Shown: positions 8,224 to 17,165, counted from the first letter of the stretch. The stretch is 33,544 nucleotides of DNA from Candidatus Hydrogenedens sp. (GCA_035378955.1 DAOSUS010000006.1:59702-93245), one strand, 5' to 3'. The notes: generated from the sequence alone by a model not told the origin. A program made the numbers and translations.

Positions 8224-9576
8224 TTAATTCACGGCAAGAATTCCTGCAATACATGCTGTCGAGAAACAGGCAAAAGTCCCTGCAATAAAGGCTCGAATAC
8301 TCATCTTGGCAATTTCTGCACGTCTATTCGGAGCCAAAGAAGATATACCGCCAATCATTATTCCAATACTTCCCGGATTTGCAAAACCACAAAGAGCATA
8401 GGTTGCAATTGTAAGAGACCGGGTGTCAATTTGATTTTCTGCAATTAATGTCTGAAATTTTTGATATGCTAAAAATTCATTAAACACCGATTTAATCGCC
8501 AGTAATTCTGAAAATACCCCGGCGTCTTTAGGCTGGACCCCCATTAAATAGGCAAATGGAAGAAACAGATAACTTAAAAGACTGCTCAATGTCTTACCTG
8601 TAATTGCGATTGTAAGAGTATCAAAAAGATGAATGAGCCCAACAAATACAATTAATAATGCCCCTACATTCAAAGCCATCGTTAGCCCCAAACTGGCACC
8701 TTGCGAAGCCGCATCAAAAATATTCTGACTTTCAATCGGTATATCTACAGACTTTATATCTGTTGTTCGGGGTACCCCCGTTTCAGGAATGAGTATTTTA
8801 GCAAAAGCGATAGCGGAAGGAGCACTCATCAAAGACGCTGTGATTAGATGTCCCGGTTCTGCCCCAAAATTTGCATAAGCCACCATAACACTCACCGCAA
8901 TGGTTGCTAAAAATGCCGTCATAATTGTAAACAATTCGGAACGCGTCATATCTTCAATATAACCTCTAACTGCACTCATGGATTCAATGCCCAGAAAAAC
9001 CAGCAAACCTGTGGTAAAAGTCTCTGCCCCCGATGTCTTCATTGATTTTTGCATAAGCCATGCTAATCCCTTGACTATATTCTGAATAATTTTCAAGTGT
9101 TGTAAGATAGCAGAACAGGCAGACACAAAAATGATTATCGGAAGCACCTTGAAGGCTACTACCGCACTTACTACGAACGGTTCCGCTGGAGTTAATTGTC
9201 CTTCTGAATTCTGAACCAGTGCATGGTCTAAAATGAAAAAGTCTGCCAGATTACCAAATAGGAATTTTGCCCCGGCGGTACTTGATTCAGAAATTAAATC
9301 AAATCCCTTTTTTAGCCATTCGAAGAAATAAATTCCAATTTTCGGTGATATAAGCGGAAGTAAAGAAAACCCTAACCAACTGTTTATGGTATGGATAGCC
9401 ATATTCGGTATCCAAACAAGCCAATCCGCACGGAGAAGAAACAAAGCAATGAGAAACTGAAGCCCAATACCCCAAAGGACTACATTCCATTTAATATTCT
9501 TTCTATTCTCACTCAATAAAAAAGCAATGAAAAAGAATGTTATTAAACCTAATAAACTAACAAATCGAAGATGCAT
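8224..9576 (-). CDS. Concentrative nucleoside transporter (CNT/NupC family)
   Basis: This 450-residue inner-membrane protein is of the CNT family, which takes up nucleosides with H+ or Na+. Order of features: an N-terminal hydrophobic pair with NRKNIKWNVVLWGIGLQF, the gate region FVVSAVVAFKVLPIIIFVS (about 150-170), the family signature ESMSAVRGYIEDMTRSEL near residue 210, then SLMSAPSAIAFAKIL, and the late conserved YALCGFANPGSIGIMIGG near residue 390. Together these are strong CNT hallmarks. The start at 9576 has no clear ribosome site, and it follows the upstream membrane-protein gene by 20 bases, so translational coupling is possible. Substrate range cannot be read from sequence. Confidence 0.93.
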   Translation of the reverse strand: MHLRFVSLLGLITFFFIAFLLSENRKNIKWNVVLWGIGLQFLIALFLLRADWLVWIPNMAIHTINSWLGFSLLPLISPKIGIYFFEWLKKGFDLISESSTAGAKFLFGNLADFFILDHALVQNSEGQLTPAEPFVVSAVVAFKVLPIIIFVSACSAILQHLKIIQNIVKGLAWLMQKSMKTSGAETFTTGLLVFLGIESMSAVRGYIEDMTRSELFTIMTAFLATIAVSVMVAYANFGAEPGHLITASLMSAPSAIAFAKILIPETGVPRTTDIKSVDIPIESQNIFDAASQGASLGLTMALNVGALLIVFVGLIHLFDTLTIAITGKTLSSLLSYLFLPFAYLMGVQPKDAGVFSELLAIKSVFNEFLAYQKFQTLIAENQIDTRSLTIATYALCGFANPGSIGIMIGGISSLAPNRRAEIAKMSIRAFIAGTFACFSTACIAGILAVN

Positions 9577-9596
9577 GCCTGTTATCCCAACAACGG

Positions 9597-10187
9597 TTAC
9601 GAGTTTATATAACTTTCAATCACATACGAATTTTGTGCTTTATCTAATGCAGATAAAAATTCATTAAGTTTCTTTGTCCCAATTAGGATTTTATAATCAT
9701 CTTTTCTAAGTTCCACACATTCATTACCGCTAACCGTATATGCCCACTTTTTATAACTCCAGCGAATTCCCCAACCTCCAAATTCTATAAGAGGTTTATA
9801 TTTCCGCCCTAAAATCTCATCTAATTTTTCCCACGATATTTTTCGATACTTTCTATGGAAAGGGAAATAGATAAAATATATTCCATCCCGATACACACGC
9901 GTTTCAAGACGGGTCAAAACAAATAAACCCATAATAAGGAACATCACGAAACAAACCCAAAGAGCAGTAAAAATAAGTGTTGGAGCAGACATAGGTCTAT
10001 TCCCCCAGGGTTGATTAAGGAATAATTGATAATAAAAAGCACTACCTATCCATACAAATTGTATCCCAAAAACTACAAGCAAAAGTATCCATAGCCACAA
10101 TTGCGTAAACCTTTGTATTTCGATAAAAAACAAGTCGTTACTCGAAGGTAATTCGGAACTCTTTACTTTTTCAAACCTAATACTCAT
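9597..10187 (-). CDS. Membrane protein with PH-like C-terminal domain (DUF6141-like)
   Basis: This 196-residue protein of unknown function has two hydrophobic segments (about 30-57 and 70-92) with a short loop. They are followed by a soluble domain of about 100 residues that reads like a bacterial PH-type fold: LETRVYRDGIYFIYFPFHRK, then ISWEKLDEI, then EFGGWGIRWSYKKWAYTVSG, then IGTKKLNEFLSAL. The GGWGIR...YTVSG pattern recalls DUF6141, an assignment from memory and by eye. It lies 20 bases before the CNT transporter gene on the same strand and is probably cotranscribed with it. Nothing suggests an enzymatic role. Confidence 0.7.
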   Translation of the reverse strand: MSIRFEKVKSSELPSSNDLFFIEIQRFTQLWLWILLLVVFGIQFVWIGSAFYYQLFLNQPWGNRPMSAPTLIFTALWVCFVMFLIMGLFVLTRLETRVYRDGIYFIYFPFHRKYRKISWEKLDEILGRKYKPLIEFGGWGIRWSYKKWAYTVSGNECVELRKDDYKILIGTKKLNEFLSALDKAQNSYVIESYINS

Positions 10188-10337
10188 CTATTACAACCCA
10201 GTTTATTTTCATTACTTTTATTATAAGTCAAATTTAGTTCAAAAAGATAAAAAATCCATGGATAAAGTTAGAATATTGTATGAGAAAGTAAAGCGGATAG
10301 AATCTAATAAGGGTTACGGTTAGCATACGAAGAAAAG

Positions 10338-10367
10338 AGGTAGACCTCCTTTTAAGGAGGTCTACCT
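10338..10367 (-). terminator. Terminator after the pseudopilin remnant
   Basis: A 14-base perfect stem, AGGTAGACCTCCTT with AAGGAGGTCTACCT, encloses only two bases and is followed on the minus strand by CTTTTCTTC. It lies 65 bases after the remnant's stop codon. The arms contain a Shine-Dalgarno-like AAGGAGGT, which is probably chance. Confidence 0.75.
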
Positions 10368-10432
10368 TGCCTCACCAATCACTCTATTTTTACTTATACA
10401 TTTTTTGCAGCAGAGTATTCTTATAGTTGAAA

Positions 10433-10744
10433 TTACCAGCGATATACAAGACCTACTACTTGAGCGATAGCAGGATTAACAGGGGCTTGACTTGCTCCTG
10501 TGGGGTTTGAAGGGTCTTCAGCAACATAACGAATAAATTCAACATGACCATCCATGTATAACACATTCGAGCCACCTGGTATATGATTAAATCCTTCAGG
10601 TGCTGTTGATACATGGTCAAACATAATCCAGACGGAACTTTGTGCTTGAGCAGAAGCGGCAGGGTTATTAATATCTGTAATCAGGAATCGTTCCATTCCT
10701 TCACGAATACGATAAGTAGGAATAAAATTACATATAAAATGTAA
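10433..10744 (-). pseudogene. C-terminal remnant of a DUF1559 (H-X9-DG) pseudopilin
   Basis: The open frame (stop codon at 10745-10747 to 10433) encodes about 104 residues that match only the last third of the DUF1559/H-X9-DG family, type II secretion-style major pseudopilins abundant in Planctomycetes, Lentisphaerae and relatives. Seen are YRIREGMERFLITDINNPAA followed by SAQAQSSVWIMFDHV, and the family-naming motif HIPGGSNVLYMDGHVEF (H-x9-DG). The N-terminal methylation motif, the pilin helix and the first two thirds are absent; upstream sequence is unrelated AT-rich DNA. The only ATG (10696) has GAAGGA directly abutting it, too close for a normal start. A functional terminator remains. I read it as a decayed or recombined copy of a gene whose full versions should be elsewhere in the genome. 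Confidence 0.75.
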
Positions 10745-10872
10745 TTATTACATTGGATATTGTTGGCGAGTTGTTAATATATGCAACCGGAGGTAGAATA
10801 GAAAAGAAAAGATAATTTGTGTTGGAATTATTTATAATCTTATAGAAACATTTGATTTTGAGAATTATTTTT

Positions 10873-11409
10873 ATGCGTGTTATTGCAGGAATAGCAAGAG
10901 GAACAAAATTACTGGCTCCAATAGGTAGAGATACAAGACCTACTCTGGATAGAGTAAGAACTTCACTTTTTGACATTTTAAGTCGTCAGGTAGAAAATGC
11001 AAAATTTTTAGATTGTTTTGCAGGAACAGGTGCTAATGGAATAGAAGCAATCAGTCGCGGAGCCCATTGTGCTTATTTTGTAGAATATTCTAAAAAAGCC
11101 ATACATTATATTGAAGCCAACCTAAAAAAAACACATTTTATTGATAAAGGAATTATTATTAAAGCAGAATTGCCCCAAGAAGTTTCTTTGCTACCCATTG
11201 AAATGGATATTGTCTTTATGGACCCACCGTATGAATTTACAAAATGGGAGGTTCTTTTATCTCGTATGCAGGAACATGGCGTTTTCTCTGTAAATGCTCT
11301 ATTAATTATTGAACATAGCCAATTTAATCCTCCTTCAGAACAGTTCCCACCTTTGCAAAAATACCGTGAAGAAAAATATGGAGACACTTTTTTGTCATTT
11401 TATTCTTGA
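10873..11409 (+). CDS. rsmD: 16S rRNA (guanine(966)-N2)-methyltransferase family
   Basis: RsmD methylates the exocyclic amine of G966 in 16S rRNA. The 178-residue protein starts MRVIAGIARGTKLLAPIGRD and continues TRPTLDRVRTSLFDIL, the exact N-terminal signature of the family. The SAM-binding motif is LDCFAGTGANGIEAISRGA (residues about 49-67), and the catalytic N-methyltransferase motif is MDPPY (near 116). I chose the ATG at 10873, where the family always begins, rather than the in-frame TTG at 10852. The ribosome site (GAGAA) is weak. The promoter for the next gene begins at its stop codon. Confidence 0.93.
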   Translation: MRVIAGIARGTKLLAPIGRDTRPTLDRVRTSLFDILSRQVENAKFLDCFAGTGANGIEAISRGAHCAYFVEYSKKAIHYIEANLKKTHFIDKGIIIKAELPQEVSLLPIEMDIVFMDPPYEFTKWEVLLSRMQEHGVFSVNALLIIEHSQFNPPSEQFPPLQKYREEKYGDTFLSFYS

Positions 11410-11434
11410 CAAAAGACTTTAAATATGATAAAGT
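11406..11434 (+). promoter_or_regulatory. Promoter upstream of nrdR
   Basis: A perfect TTGACA (11406-11411) overlaps the rsmD stop codon and is followed after 17 bases by TAAAGT (11429-11434). The transcript would have a leader of about 140 bases before nrdR. A GGTAT/ATACC inverted repeat (about 11444-11456) lies just downstream and might be an operator. Confidence 0.55.
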
Positions 11435-11576
11435 AGTAAAATACGGTATTATATACCATATATATTTTTTTGTGATTGTAAAGATAAAAAATATTACTAT
11501 ATATTGTATTCTCAAGCGTGATGAGAAAAGATTGTCCCATATATTGAAAAATAAATTATAAGAAAAGGAAAAGGAT

Positions 11577-12038
11577 ATGAAATGTCCATTTTGTAATCAT
11601 GCGAGAAGTAAAGTTGTAGACAGCCGAACTTCCTTAGAAGGGAATGCTATTCGACGACGGAGGGAATGTTTGAAGTGTGGGAGGAGATATACCACTTACG
11701 AGCGTGTGGAAGAGGTAAGTTCGATGGTAGTAAAAAAGGACGGCAGGCATGAGAATTATCAACGCTGGAAGGTAAAACAAGGGATTATAAAAGCAATCCA
11801 TAAGAGGCCAATTAGTCTGGAGCAAGTAGAAGCGTTGATAGATGATGTTGAAAAGAGTGTTTTTAATGCGGGAAAACAAGAAGTAACCTCGCGAGAAATA
11901 GGTGAAGCCGTCATCCAACGATTAAAAAAGTTGGACGAAGTGGCGTATGTGCGATTTGCATCGGTATATCGCCAATTCCGTGATATAAATGAGTTTATGG
12001 ATGAATTAAAAGGAATGTTAACAACTCCGGGAAGTTAG
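11577..12038 (+). CDS. nrdR: Transcriptional repressor NrdR
   Basis: NrdR senses ATP/dATP and represses ribonucleotide reductase operons. The 153-residue length is typical. The N-terminal zinc ribbon uses C3, C6, C31 and C34 (MKCPFCNH...CLKCGRRY), and the ATP-cone runs from about residue 49 to 138 (VVKKDGRHENYQRWKVKQGI, then EVTSREIGEAV, then YVRFASVYRQF). The AAAAGGAAAAGG ribosome site precedes the ATG at 11577. No ribonucleotide reductase gene is in the window, so its targets lie elsewhere. The next gene begins about 195 bases downstream, separated by a long hairpin with a T-run. Confidence 0.97.
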   Translation: MKCPFCNHARSKVVDSRTSLEGNAIRRRRECLKCGRRYTTYERVEEVSSMVVKKDGRHENYQRWKVKQGIIKAIHKRPISLEQVEALIDDVEKSVFNAGKQEVTSREIGEAVIQRLKKLDEVAYVRFASVYRQFRDINEFMDELKGMLTTPGS

Positions 12039-12126
12039 GAAATAAATTTTATAGTATGAATGTTTAATAAGGTGAAAATTGAATAGACACTTTACCACAA
12101 AACAACATACCATGGCCCTTTCCTTT

Positions 12127-12198
12127 GGGCGATGTGGCATACCCTCCCCATCCCCTGGTCCCCTTTTCCTCTCCGCCACATCGCCCCTCTTCTTTTTT
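12127..12198 (+). terminator. Long-loop hairpin with T-run between nrdR and the YyaL-type gene
   Basis: A 12-base perfect stem, GGGCGATGTGGC (12127-12138) with GCCACATCGCCC (12175-12186), is followed by CTCTTCTTTTTT. It encloses a 36-base pyrimidine-rich loop. The minus strand of the loop has four G-tracts (4, 4, 4 and 3 G's with short spacers; complement of 12142-12163), a textbook G-quadruplex pattern. It can terminate nrdR or act as a leader attenuator for the next gene, whose ribosome site starts 14 bases later. Confidence 0.75.
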
Positions 12199-12232
12199 AA
12201 AATATCTAAAAGAAGGAGGAAATTTTTTCTAT

Positions 12233-14284
12233 ATGACAAAGAATAGACTTGCAAATGAAAAAAGCATTTATCTCCAGAGCCATGCCGATGACCCTGTAGA
12301 TTGGTATCCATGGGGAACAGAGGCACTCCAAAAAGCGACTACAGAAGAAAAGCCTATTTTTCTTTCCATCGGTTATTCAGCATGTCATTGGTGCCATGTG
12401 ATGCAAAAGGAATGTTTCAAGAACCCAGAAATTGCGGATATGTTAAATCGAAACTTTGTGCCGATTAAAGTTGACCGTGAGGAACATACAGATATTGATG
12501 AAATATATATGCATGCGGTAGTCCAAATAACAGGTTCCGGTGGATGGCCTCTCTCTGTTTTTTTAACACCCAATTTAAAACCGTTTTTTGGTGGCACATA
12601 TTTTCCTCCATATTCTATAGGTCAACATCCCGGTTTTCTGGAGATACTTCGCTATATACAGCAATTGTGGATACAAAAGCGTGAACAGTTAGAAACGACA
12701 GGTGCTAATTTGTTGGCTTTGGTGCAATCGCATTTATCTCTACCAGCAGGACAAAGTGAAGGACTGGATTATCAGCCACTTATAGATAGGGCGGTTGCAT
12801 CTTTATATCAAAGTTTTGATAGGGACAATGGTGGTTGGGGTATTGAACCCAAATTCCCGCCCAATCTTGTTCTTCCTTTTCTTCTACATTATGCATCTAT
12901 CTATAACGATGCTCGTGCCAAGGAGATGGTCGAGAAAACTTTAGTTTATCTTGCACTTTCAGGGCTTCATGACCATGTAGGCGGGGGATTTCACCGATAC
13001 TGCACCGACCGTATCTGGCATGTCCCGCATTTCGAAAAGATGCTTTATGATAACGCCCAAATAGCGAATATTTATCTACAATATATTCCTCATACAGAAA
13101 ATCATTTTTTGAAATTTATCGGTAAAAGGACACTCGATTATCTCATTACAGAATTGTATAATTCCGAAGAAGGCTTTTTTAGTTCACAAGATGCGGATAC
13201 GGAACATGAGGAGGGGAAGTTTTATGTGTGGGAATATGATGAAATAAAAAATATTTTGGGAGAAAGTGCAGAAAGTTTTTGTAAATATTTCGGTGTAGAA
13301 AAGGAAGGAAACTGGAGAGAATTTTCAACAAAAGGTGGAATGGCTAAGGGTAAAAACATACTTGACCATAAATATGTCGGAGATGATTATAACAATTGGA
13401 AAATATTTGCAAGTCAGTATTTCAATTTTCTACCACACATTAACAAACTACTTTCTATCCGTAATCGCAGAGAAAAACCTATGAAGGATAACAAATGTAT
13501 AACATCCTGGAACGCCCTTGCTATAAGTGCCTGTATCAAAGGAAGCATATATATAGCGGATGAAACATATATGATGATAGCAGTGAAAACAGCCGAACAT
13601 TTTCTACAAGATTATAAAAAATTAGGTTTCTTACCCCATATTTTACATAATCCTAAAATTGAGGGATTTATTGAAGATTATGCTCTATTTATCAATGCAT
13701 TGTTAGACCTCTATGAAACCATGCTTGATGATAGATGGATTGAGAATACAATAATGTTAGCGGAGAGAATGATACATCAATTCTGGGATAATGAGGGAGT
13801 AGGTTTTTATCGCACATCGCAAACTGTTCGTAATCAGCAGAGGTTATCCTCCAAACCTATTCTTGACCATCAGGAACCCTCAGGGAATGCTATGGCGGCT
13901 ATGGCTCTGGCAAGATTAGGTTTCCTTGTCAATTCGGAATATCTGGATATGGCGGAGCAGTTATGTCAGGGGTATTATGATTGGATACAAAGGGTACCGG
14001 AGGCTTTTCCTGCATGGTTAGACACAATGCTTTTTCTAAAACACAAACCTATGGAATGCACAATATTTTCTCAAGGTGCAAAATTACTACCTGTCCCTAT
14101 GTTAACGAAAATTTATCATTCACGATATCCTTATTTTATTATGAAAAAGAATAAAGATATAGCCAGAGAACCAAGAGGGAGTATAGCCCTATTTTGCCAT
14201 AAACAGACTTGTTCCGCACCGATATATAATATTGATGAAATAATCCCAGCCATTAAAAATTTAACAAAAATAAAAACTAATTGA
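12233..14284 (+). CDS. Thioredoxin-domain protein of the YyaL/DUF255 family
   Basis: This 683-residue protein has an N-terminal thioredoxin-like DUF255 domain (residues about 1-165) beginning MTKNRLANEKSIYLQSHADD and continuing PVDWYPWG, with the redox-like motif C51-H-W-C54 in YSACHWCHVMQ. A long alpha/alpha-barrel region of the six-hairpin glycosidase superfamily follows (GGWGIEPKFPP near 205, HFEKMLYDNAQ near 265, SSQDADTEHEEGKFYVW near 320). The family (human spermatogenesis-associated protein 20, B. subtilis YyaL) has no settled activity. The start at 12233 is chosen because AAGGAGG lies about 13 bases before it; a longer in-frame start at 12125 would translate the hairpin region. The protein is cytoplasmic, with no signal peptide. 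Confidence 0.93.
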   Translation: MTKNRLANEKSIYLQSHADDPVDWYPWGTEALQKATTEEKPIFLSIGYSACHWCHVMQKECFKNPEIADMLNRNFVPIKVDREEHTDIDEIYMHAVVQITGSGGWPLSVFLTPNLKPFFGGTYFPPYSIGQHPGFLEILRYIQQLWIQKREQLETTGANLLALVQSHLSLPAGQSEGLDYQPLIDRAVASLYQSFDRDNGGWGIEPKFPPNLVLPFLLHYASIYNDARAKEMVEKTLVYLALSGLHDHVGGGFHRYCTDRIWHVPHFEKMLYDNAQIANIYLQYIPHTENHFLKFIGKRTLDYLITELYNSEEGFFSSQDADTEHEEGKFYVWEYDEIKNILGESAESFCKYFGVEKEGNWREFSTKGGMAKGKNILDHKYVGDDYNNWKIFASQYFNFLPHINKLLSIRNRREKPMKDNKCITSWNALAISACIKGSIYIADETYMMIAVKTAEHFLQDYKKLGFLPHILHNPKIEGFIEDYALFINALLDLYETMLDDRWIENTIMLAERMIHQFWDNEGVGFYRTSQTVRNQQRLSSKPILDHQEPSGNAMAAMALARLGFLVNSEYLDMAEQLCQGYYDWIQRVPEAFPAWLDTMLFLKHKPMECTIFSQGAKLLPVPMLTKIYHSRYPYFIMKKNKDIAREPRGSIALFCHKQTCSAPIYNIDEIIPAIKNLTKIKTN

Positions 14285-14382
14285 TGAAACTATATTAAAA
14301 TTTGTTTGTTTGCAAAATAGGATATTAAACTTATGTAAAATATATAATACTCTGAAAGCGATGAAGAAAGAAGTATTTGAAT

Positions 14383-16446
14383 ATGCGTAGGATAAATCCA
14401 TCGGAATATATTGTTACACCTGGACGCCCGTATCCGTTTGGTGCTATTGTTTCTAATGATGGTGTTCGTTTTACTATCTTTTCGAGGCATGCAAAGCGGG
14501 TATGGCTTGCTCTGTTTGAAGATGTTGACGACAAACATCCAGCATGGGAATTTGAATTTGACCCGAAGCGGCATCGTATTGGAGATGTTTGGTCCGTTTT
14601 CATTCGAGGAGTACCTACGGAGGGCACTTTGTATATGTATCGGATGGATGGACCCTATGACCCGCGTTCCGGACATCGGTTTAACCCTTCGATTTATTTA
14701 CTCGACCCTTATGGAAAGGCCTTTATCGGGGATGTTGATAAAGGGACAATGAAGACAGTTGTTGTTCCTGATGAGATGGATTGGGAACCAGAACGACCTT
14801 CCCATCTTCCCATGAATGAATTGATAATTTATGAAACACATGTCCGCGGTTTTACCATAAGTGCTTCCGATGTGAAAAGACCCGGAACTTATCAGGGGCT
14901 TATTGAGAAGATTCCATACTTAAAAGATTTAGGTGTGAATGCAGTTGAATTACTACCGATTCAAGAATTTGGGGAGCGACGGATTGGTAGGTGCAGTCTA
15001 ATTACCATGGAGGAATTACTTAATTATTGGGGATATAGTAATATTGGTTTTTTTGCTCCGACGCATTGTTATGCAGTGAAGCCTACCCGTTATGAACATT
15101 TATCAGAATTTCGCCGTATGGTAGAAGCCTTACATCGTGCAGGAATAGAAATTATCCTTGATGTTGTGTTCAATCATACATCGGAAGGGAATGAATTGGG
15201 TCCTACCCTTTCCTTTCGTGGAATTGATAATAGTGTCTACTATTTTTTGGACAAAGATGGTCGTTATTTAAATTATTCAGGTTGTGGCAATACATTGAAT
15301 TGCGACCATCCGATTGTCAGGGACTTCATTTTGGATTGCCTTCGTTATTGGGTGGCGGTGATGCATATTGATGGTTTCCGTTTTGACCTTGCTTCGATAT
15401 TGGGTAGAGATGAGAAAGGAAATGTTCACCCGGATGCACCGTTAATTGAGCGTATTGCGGAAGACCCGGTTTTGCGGCATGTAAAATTAATAGCGGAGGC
15501 ATGGGACGCCAGTGGCGCCTATCATGTAGGTTCTTTCGGAGGATTGCGGTGGGCAGAATGGAATGGAAAATATCGGGATGATGTTCGCAGATATTGGCGA
15601 AATGACCCCGGTATGCTTCCTGTTTTTGCGACACGCATTGCAGGTAGCTCCGATTTGTATCAATGGGGCGGACGCTCACCCTTGCATAGTATTAATCTGA
15701 TTACATGCCATGATGGATTCACCCTTCATGACCTTGTTACTTATTCTTGCAAGCATAATGAAGCCAATGGAGAGAATAATCGGGATGGAATGGATGAAAA
15801 TTTCAGTTGTAATTATGGTGTTGAAGGGGAGACAGAGGACCCCGAAATAAATAAAATTCGAACACGGATGAAAAAGAATTTTCTGGCAACTTTATTTATT
15901 TCTTTAGGAGTTCCGATGATTCTGGGTGGTGATGAATTTGGTAGAACGCAAAATGGAAACAACAACGCCTATTGTCAGGATAATAAAATTTCCTGGTATG
16001 ATTGGGATTTGTTTCAAAAAAATTATGATTTGTTCCGATTCTGTAAAGGGATGATTCAGTTAAGAAAAGAAAATCCTGCTTTGCGAAGAACTACCTTTTT
16101 TGACGGTATTCCGAAATACGGACAGCAGAAATGGCCAGATATTACCTGGTTTAATTCAGAGGGGAATACGGTAAATTGGGATGGGGAAGATTCTGTTTTC
16201 GGTTGTCGTATCGACCCGGAAGTCAATGAGGGTTATGCTTTATTTTTAATCTTTAATAATACTCCCTACGAGCGACAATTTTTAGTAACAGCGGAACCAT
16301 GGCGTCTTCGTGTGAATACGGCAGAACCTTCACCCCGCGATTATTACGAACGACATCAAACCCGCATACTTACTGAACGAGTAATTACCATACAACCTCG
16401 TTCTGTCGTTATTCTCGAATCAAAAAGCAGTTCTTCAAATCAATAA
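14383..16446 (+). CDS. glgX: Glycogen debranching enzyme (isoamylase type, GH13_11)
   Basis: The enzyme cleaves alpha-1,6 branch points of glycogen or maltodextrin. The 687-residue protein has an N-terminal CBM48-like domain (about 12-130, PGRPYPFGAIVSNDGVRFTI) and a GH13 barrel with ETHVRGFT, DVVFNHTSEG (about 260-269), the nucleophile D335 in GFRFDLAS, the acid/base E372 in LIAEAWD, and D444 in CHDGFTLHD. GGDEFGRTQNGNNNAYCQDN is typical of GlgX/TreX. The ATG at 14383 is preferred over the TTG two codons earlier. It has no signal peptide or dockerin, so it is cytoplasmic and not part of the adjacent cohesin/dockerin block. It ends 24 bases from the convergent cohesin gene. No other glycogen gene is visible. 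Confidence 0.93.
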   Translation: MRRINPSEYIVTPGRPYPFGAIVSNDGVRFTIFSRHAKRVWLALFEDVDDKHPAWEFEFDPKRHRIGDVWSVFIRGVPTEGTLYMYRMDGPYDPRSGHRFNPSIYLLDPYGKAFIGDVDKGTMKTVVVPDEMDWEPERPSHLPMNELIIYETHVRGFTISASDVKRPGTYQGLIEKIPYLKDLGVNAVELLPIQEFGERRIGRCSLITMEELLNYWGYSNIGFFAPTHCYAVKPTRYEHLSEFRRMVEALHRAGIEIILDVVFNHTSEGNELGPTLSFRGIDNSVYYFLDKDGRYLNYSGCGNTLNCDHPIVRDFILDCLRYWVAVMHIDGFRFDLASILGRDEKGNVHPDAPLIERIAEDPVLRHVKLIAEAWDASGAYHVGSFGGLRWAEWNGKYRDDVRRYWRNDPGMLPVFATRIAGSSDLYQWGGRSPLHSINLITCHDGFTLHDLVTYSCKHNEANGENNRDGMDENFSCNYGVEGETEDPEINKIRTRMKKNFLATLFISLGVPMILGGDEFGRTQNGNNNAYCQDNKISWYDWDLFQKNYDLFRFCKGMIQLRKENPALRRTTFFDGIPKYGQQKWPDITWFNSEGNTVNWDGEDSVFGCRIDPEVNEGYALFLIFNNTPYERQFLVTAEPWRLRVNTAEPSPRDYYERHQTRILTERVITIQPRSVVILESKSSSSNQ

Positions 16447-16470
16447 CATTTGTATCATTTTCTGTGATAT

Positions 16471-17157
16471 TTATTTTCTATGTTTTTTAATTTGCTTTTT
16501 ATTGGTGGTATCGACTTTTCTTGACTTAATAATTTGTCTTGTAATTAGTCCCGCAATAAATATAAGGACAAGAGTTAAGATAAGAACAATCTTTATGCTT
16601 TTTGCACTGAAATAATTCGTTTCTTCAATGGAAGATGAAGAAGGAGTTTTATCGCTTGTGTCCATGGAAGGTGTATCTCCAGGGAAAAGGATTTCGCCAG
16701 GGAGAACAGTACAATTTACAGAGTTTCCCTCAGGGTCTGCCAGAACAGTATTTGAAAGTTTAACGAGTTGTTTGCCAGAAAGGGTGCCATCCTCTATTGC
16801 TATTTTGACAAAAAGGATAGTGCCAGTAGGAATAGATTGTTGATTAAGTCCTGCTATGATGGTTCGGTAAGTCTGATTTTTAATTTGATTATAAGATACC
16901 ATTTTATTAGCTTTCTGGGCAGATTCTGCTACGGACATATTTGTAATTTTTGTCCCTACAGGGATGATAATATCGAATTGTATCCCAGAAATGCGTTCAG
17001 AAGGGTCTACTTTCAAGTCAATAGGTAGAACAATTTCCTTTTGTCCCTGTTCACACTTCACTTTTAATGGAACTAATGTTGCAGGATATGCAAAATAGGG
17101 AAAGAAAAATCCTATTATAAATACGGATAATATTTTAGGAAACAGAAAATTTTTATT
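16471..17157 (-). CDS. Membrane-anchored cohesin-type protein (start codon missing)
   Basis: About 228 residues are readable: a strong signal peptide (KNFLFPKILSVFIIGFFF..., cleavage near AYPA), a cohesin-type beta module with ISGIQFDIIIPVG and RTIIAGLNQQSIPTGTI, a short acidic Ser/Thr linker, a membrane segment (VLILTLVLIFIAGLI), and a basic tail (KKQIKKHRK). It is the last gene of the cohesin/dockerin operon. No ATG, GTG or TTG stands in frame near the expected start; the frame upstream overlaps the previous gene by about 150 bases and looks non-coding. AGGAAA (about 17162-17167) is placed well for a start at 17157, where AAT-AAA-AAT stands instead of ATG-AAA-AAT, as if one G had been lost. 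It could be a sequencing error, a damaged gene, or a frameshift product of the previous one. Confidence 0.65.
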   Translation of the reverse strand, partial: NKNFLFPKILSVFIIGFFFPYFAYPATLVPLKVKCEQGQKEIVLPIDLKVDPSERISGIQFDIIIPVGTKITNMSVAESAQKANKMVSYNQIKNQTYRTIIAGLNQQSIPTGTILFVKIAIEDGTLSGKQLVKLSNTVLADPEGNSVNCTVLPGEILFPGDTPSMDTSDKTPSSSSIEETNYFSAKSIKIVLILTLVLIFIAGLITRQIIKSRKVDTTNKKQIKKHRK

Positions 17158-17165
17158 TCTGTTTC

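Noticed and set aside
12125..12232. In-frame N-terminal extension of the YyaL-type gene from the ATG at 12125.
   Set aside because: It translates the hairpin and pyrimidine loop into a Pro/Ser-rich peptide with no family match, and the AAGGAGG site fits the ATG at 12233.
12018..12326. Minus-strand open frame of 102 codons across the nrdR/YyaL gap.
   Set aside because: It overlaps both flanking genes and the hairpin, has no ribosome site, and encodes low-complexity basic sequence.
14383..16446. Treating the debranching enzyme as a cargo of the cohesin/dockerin block.
   Set aside because: It is on the opposite strand, has no signal peptide or dockerin, and is a normal cytoplasmic glycogen enzyme.
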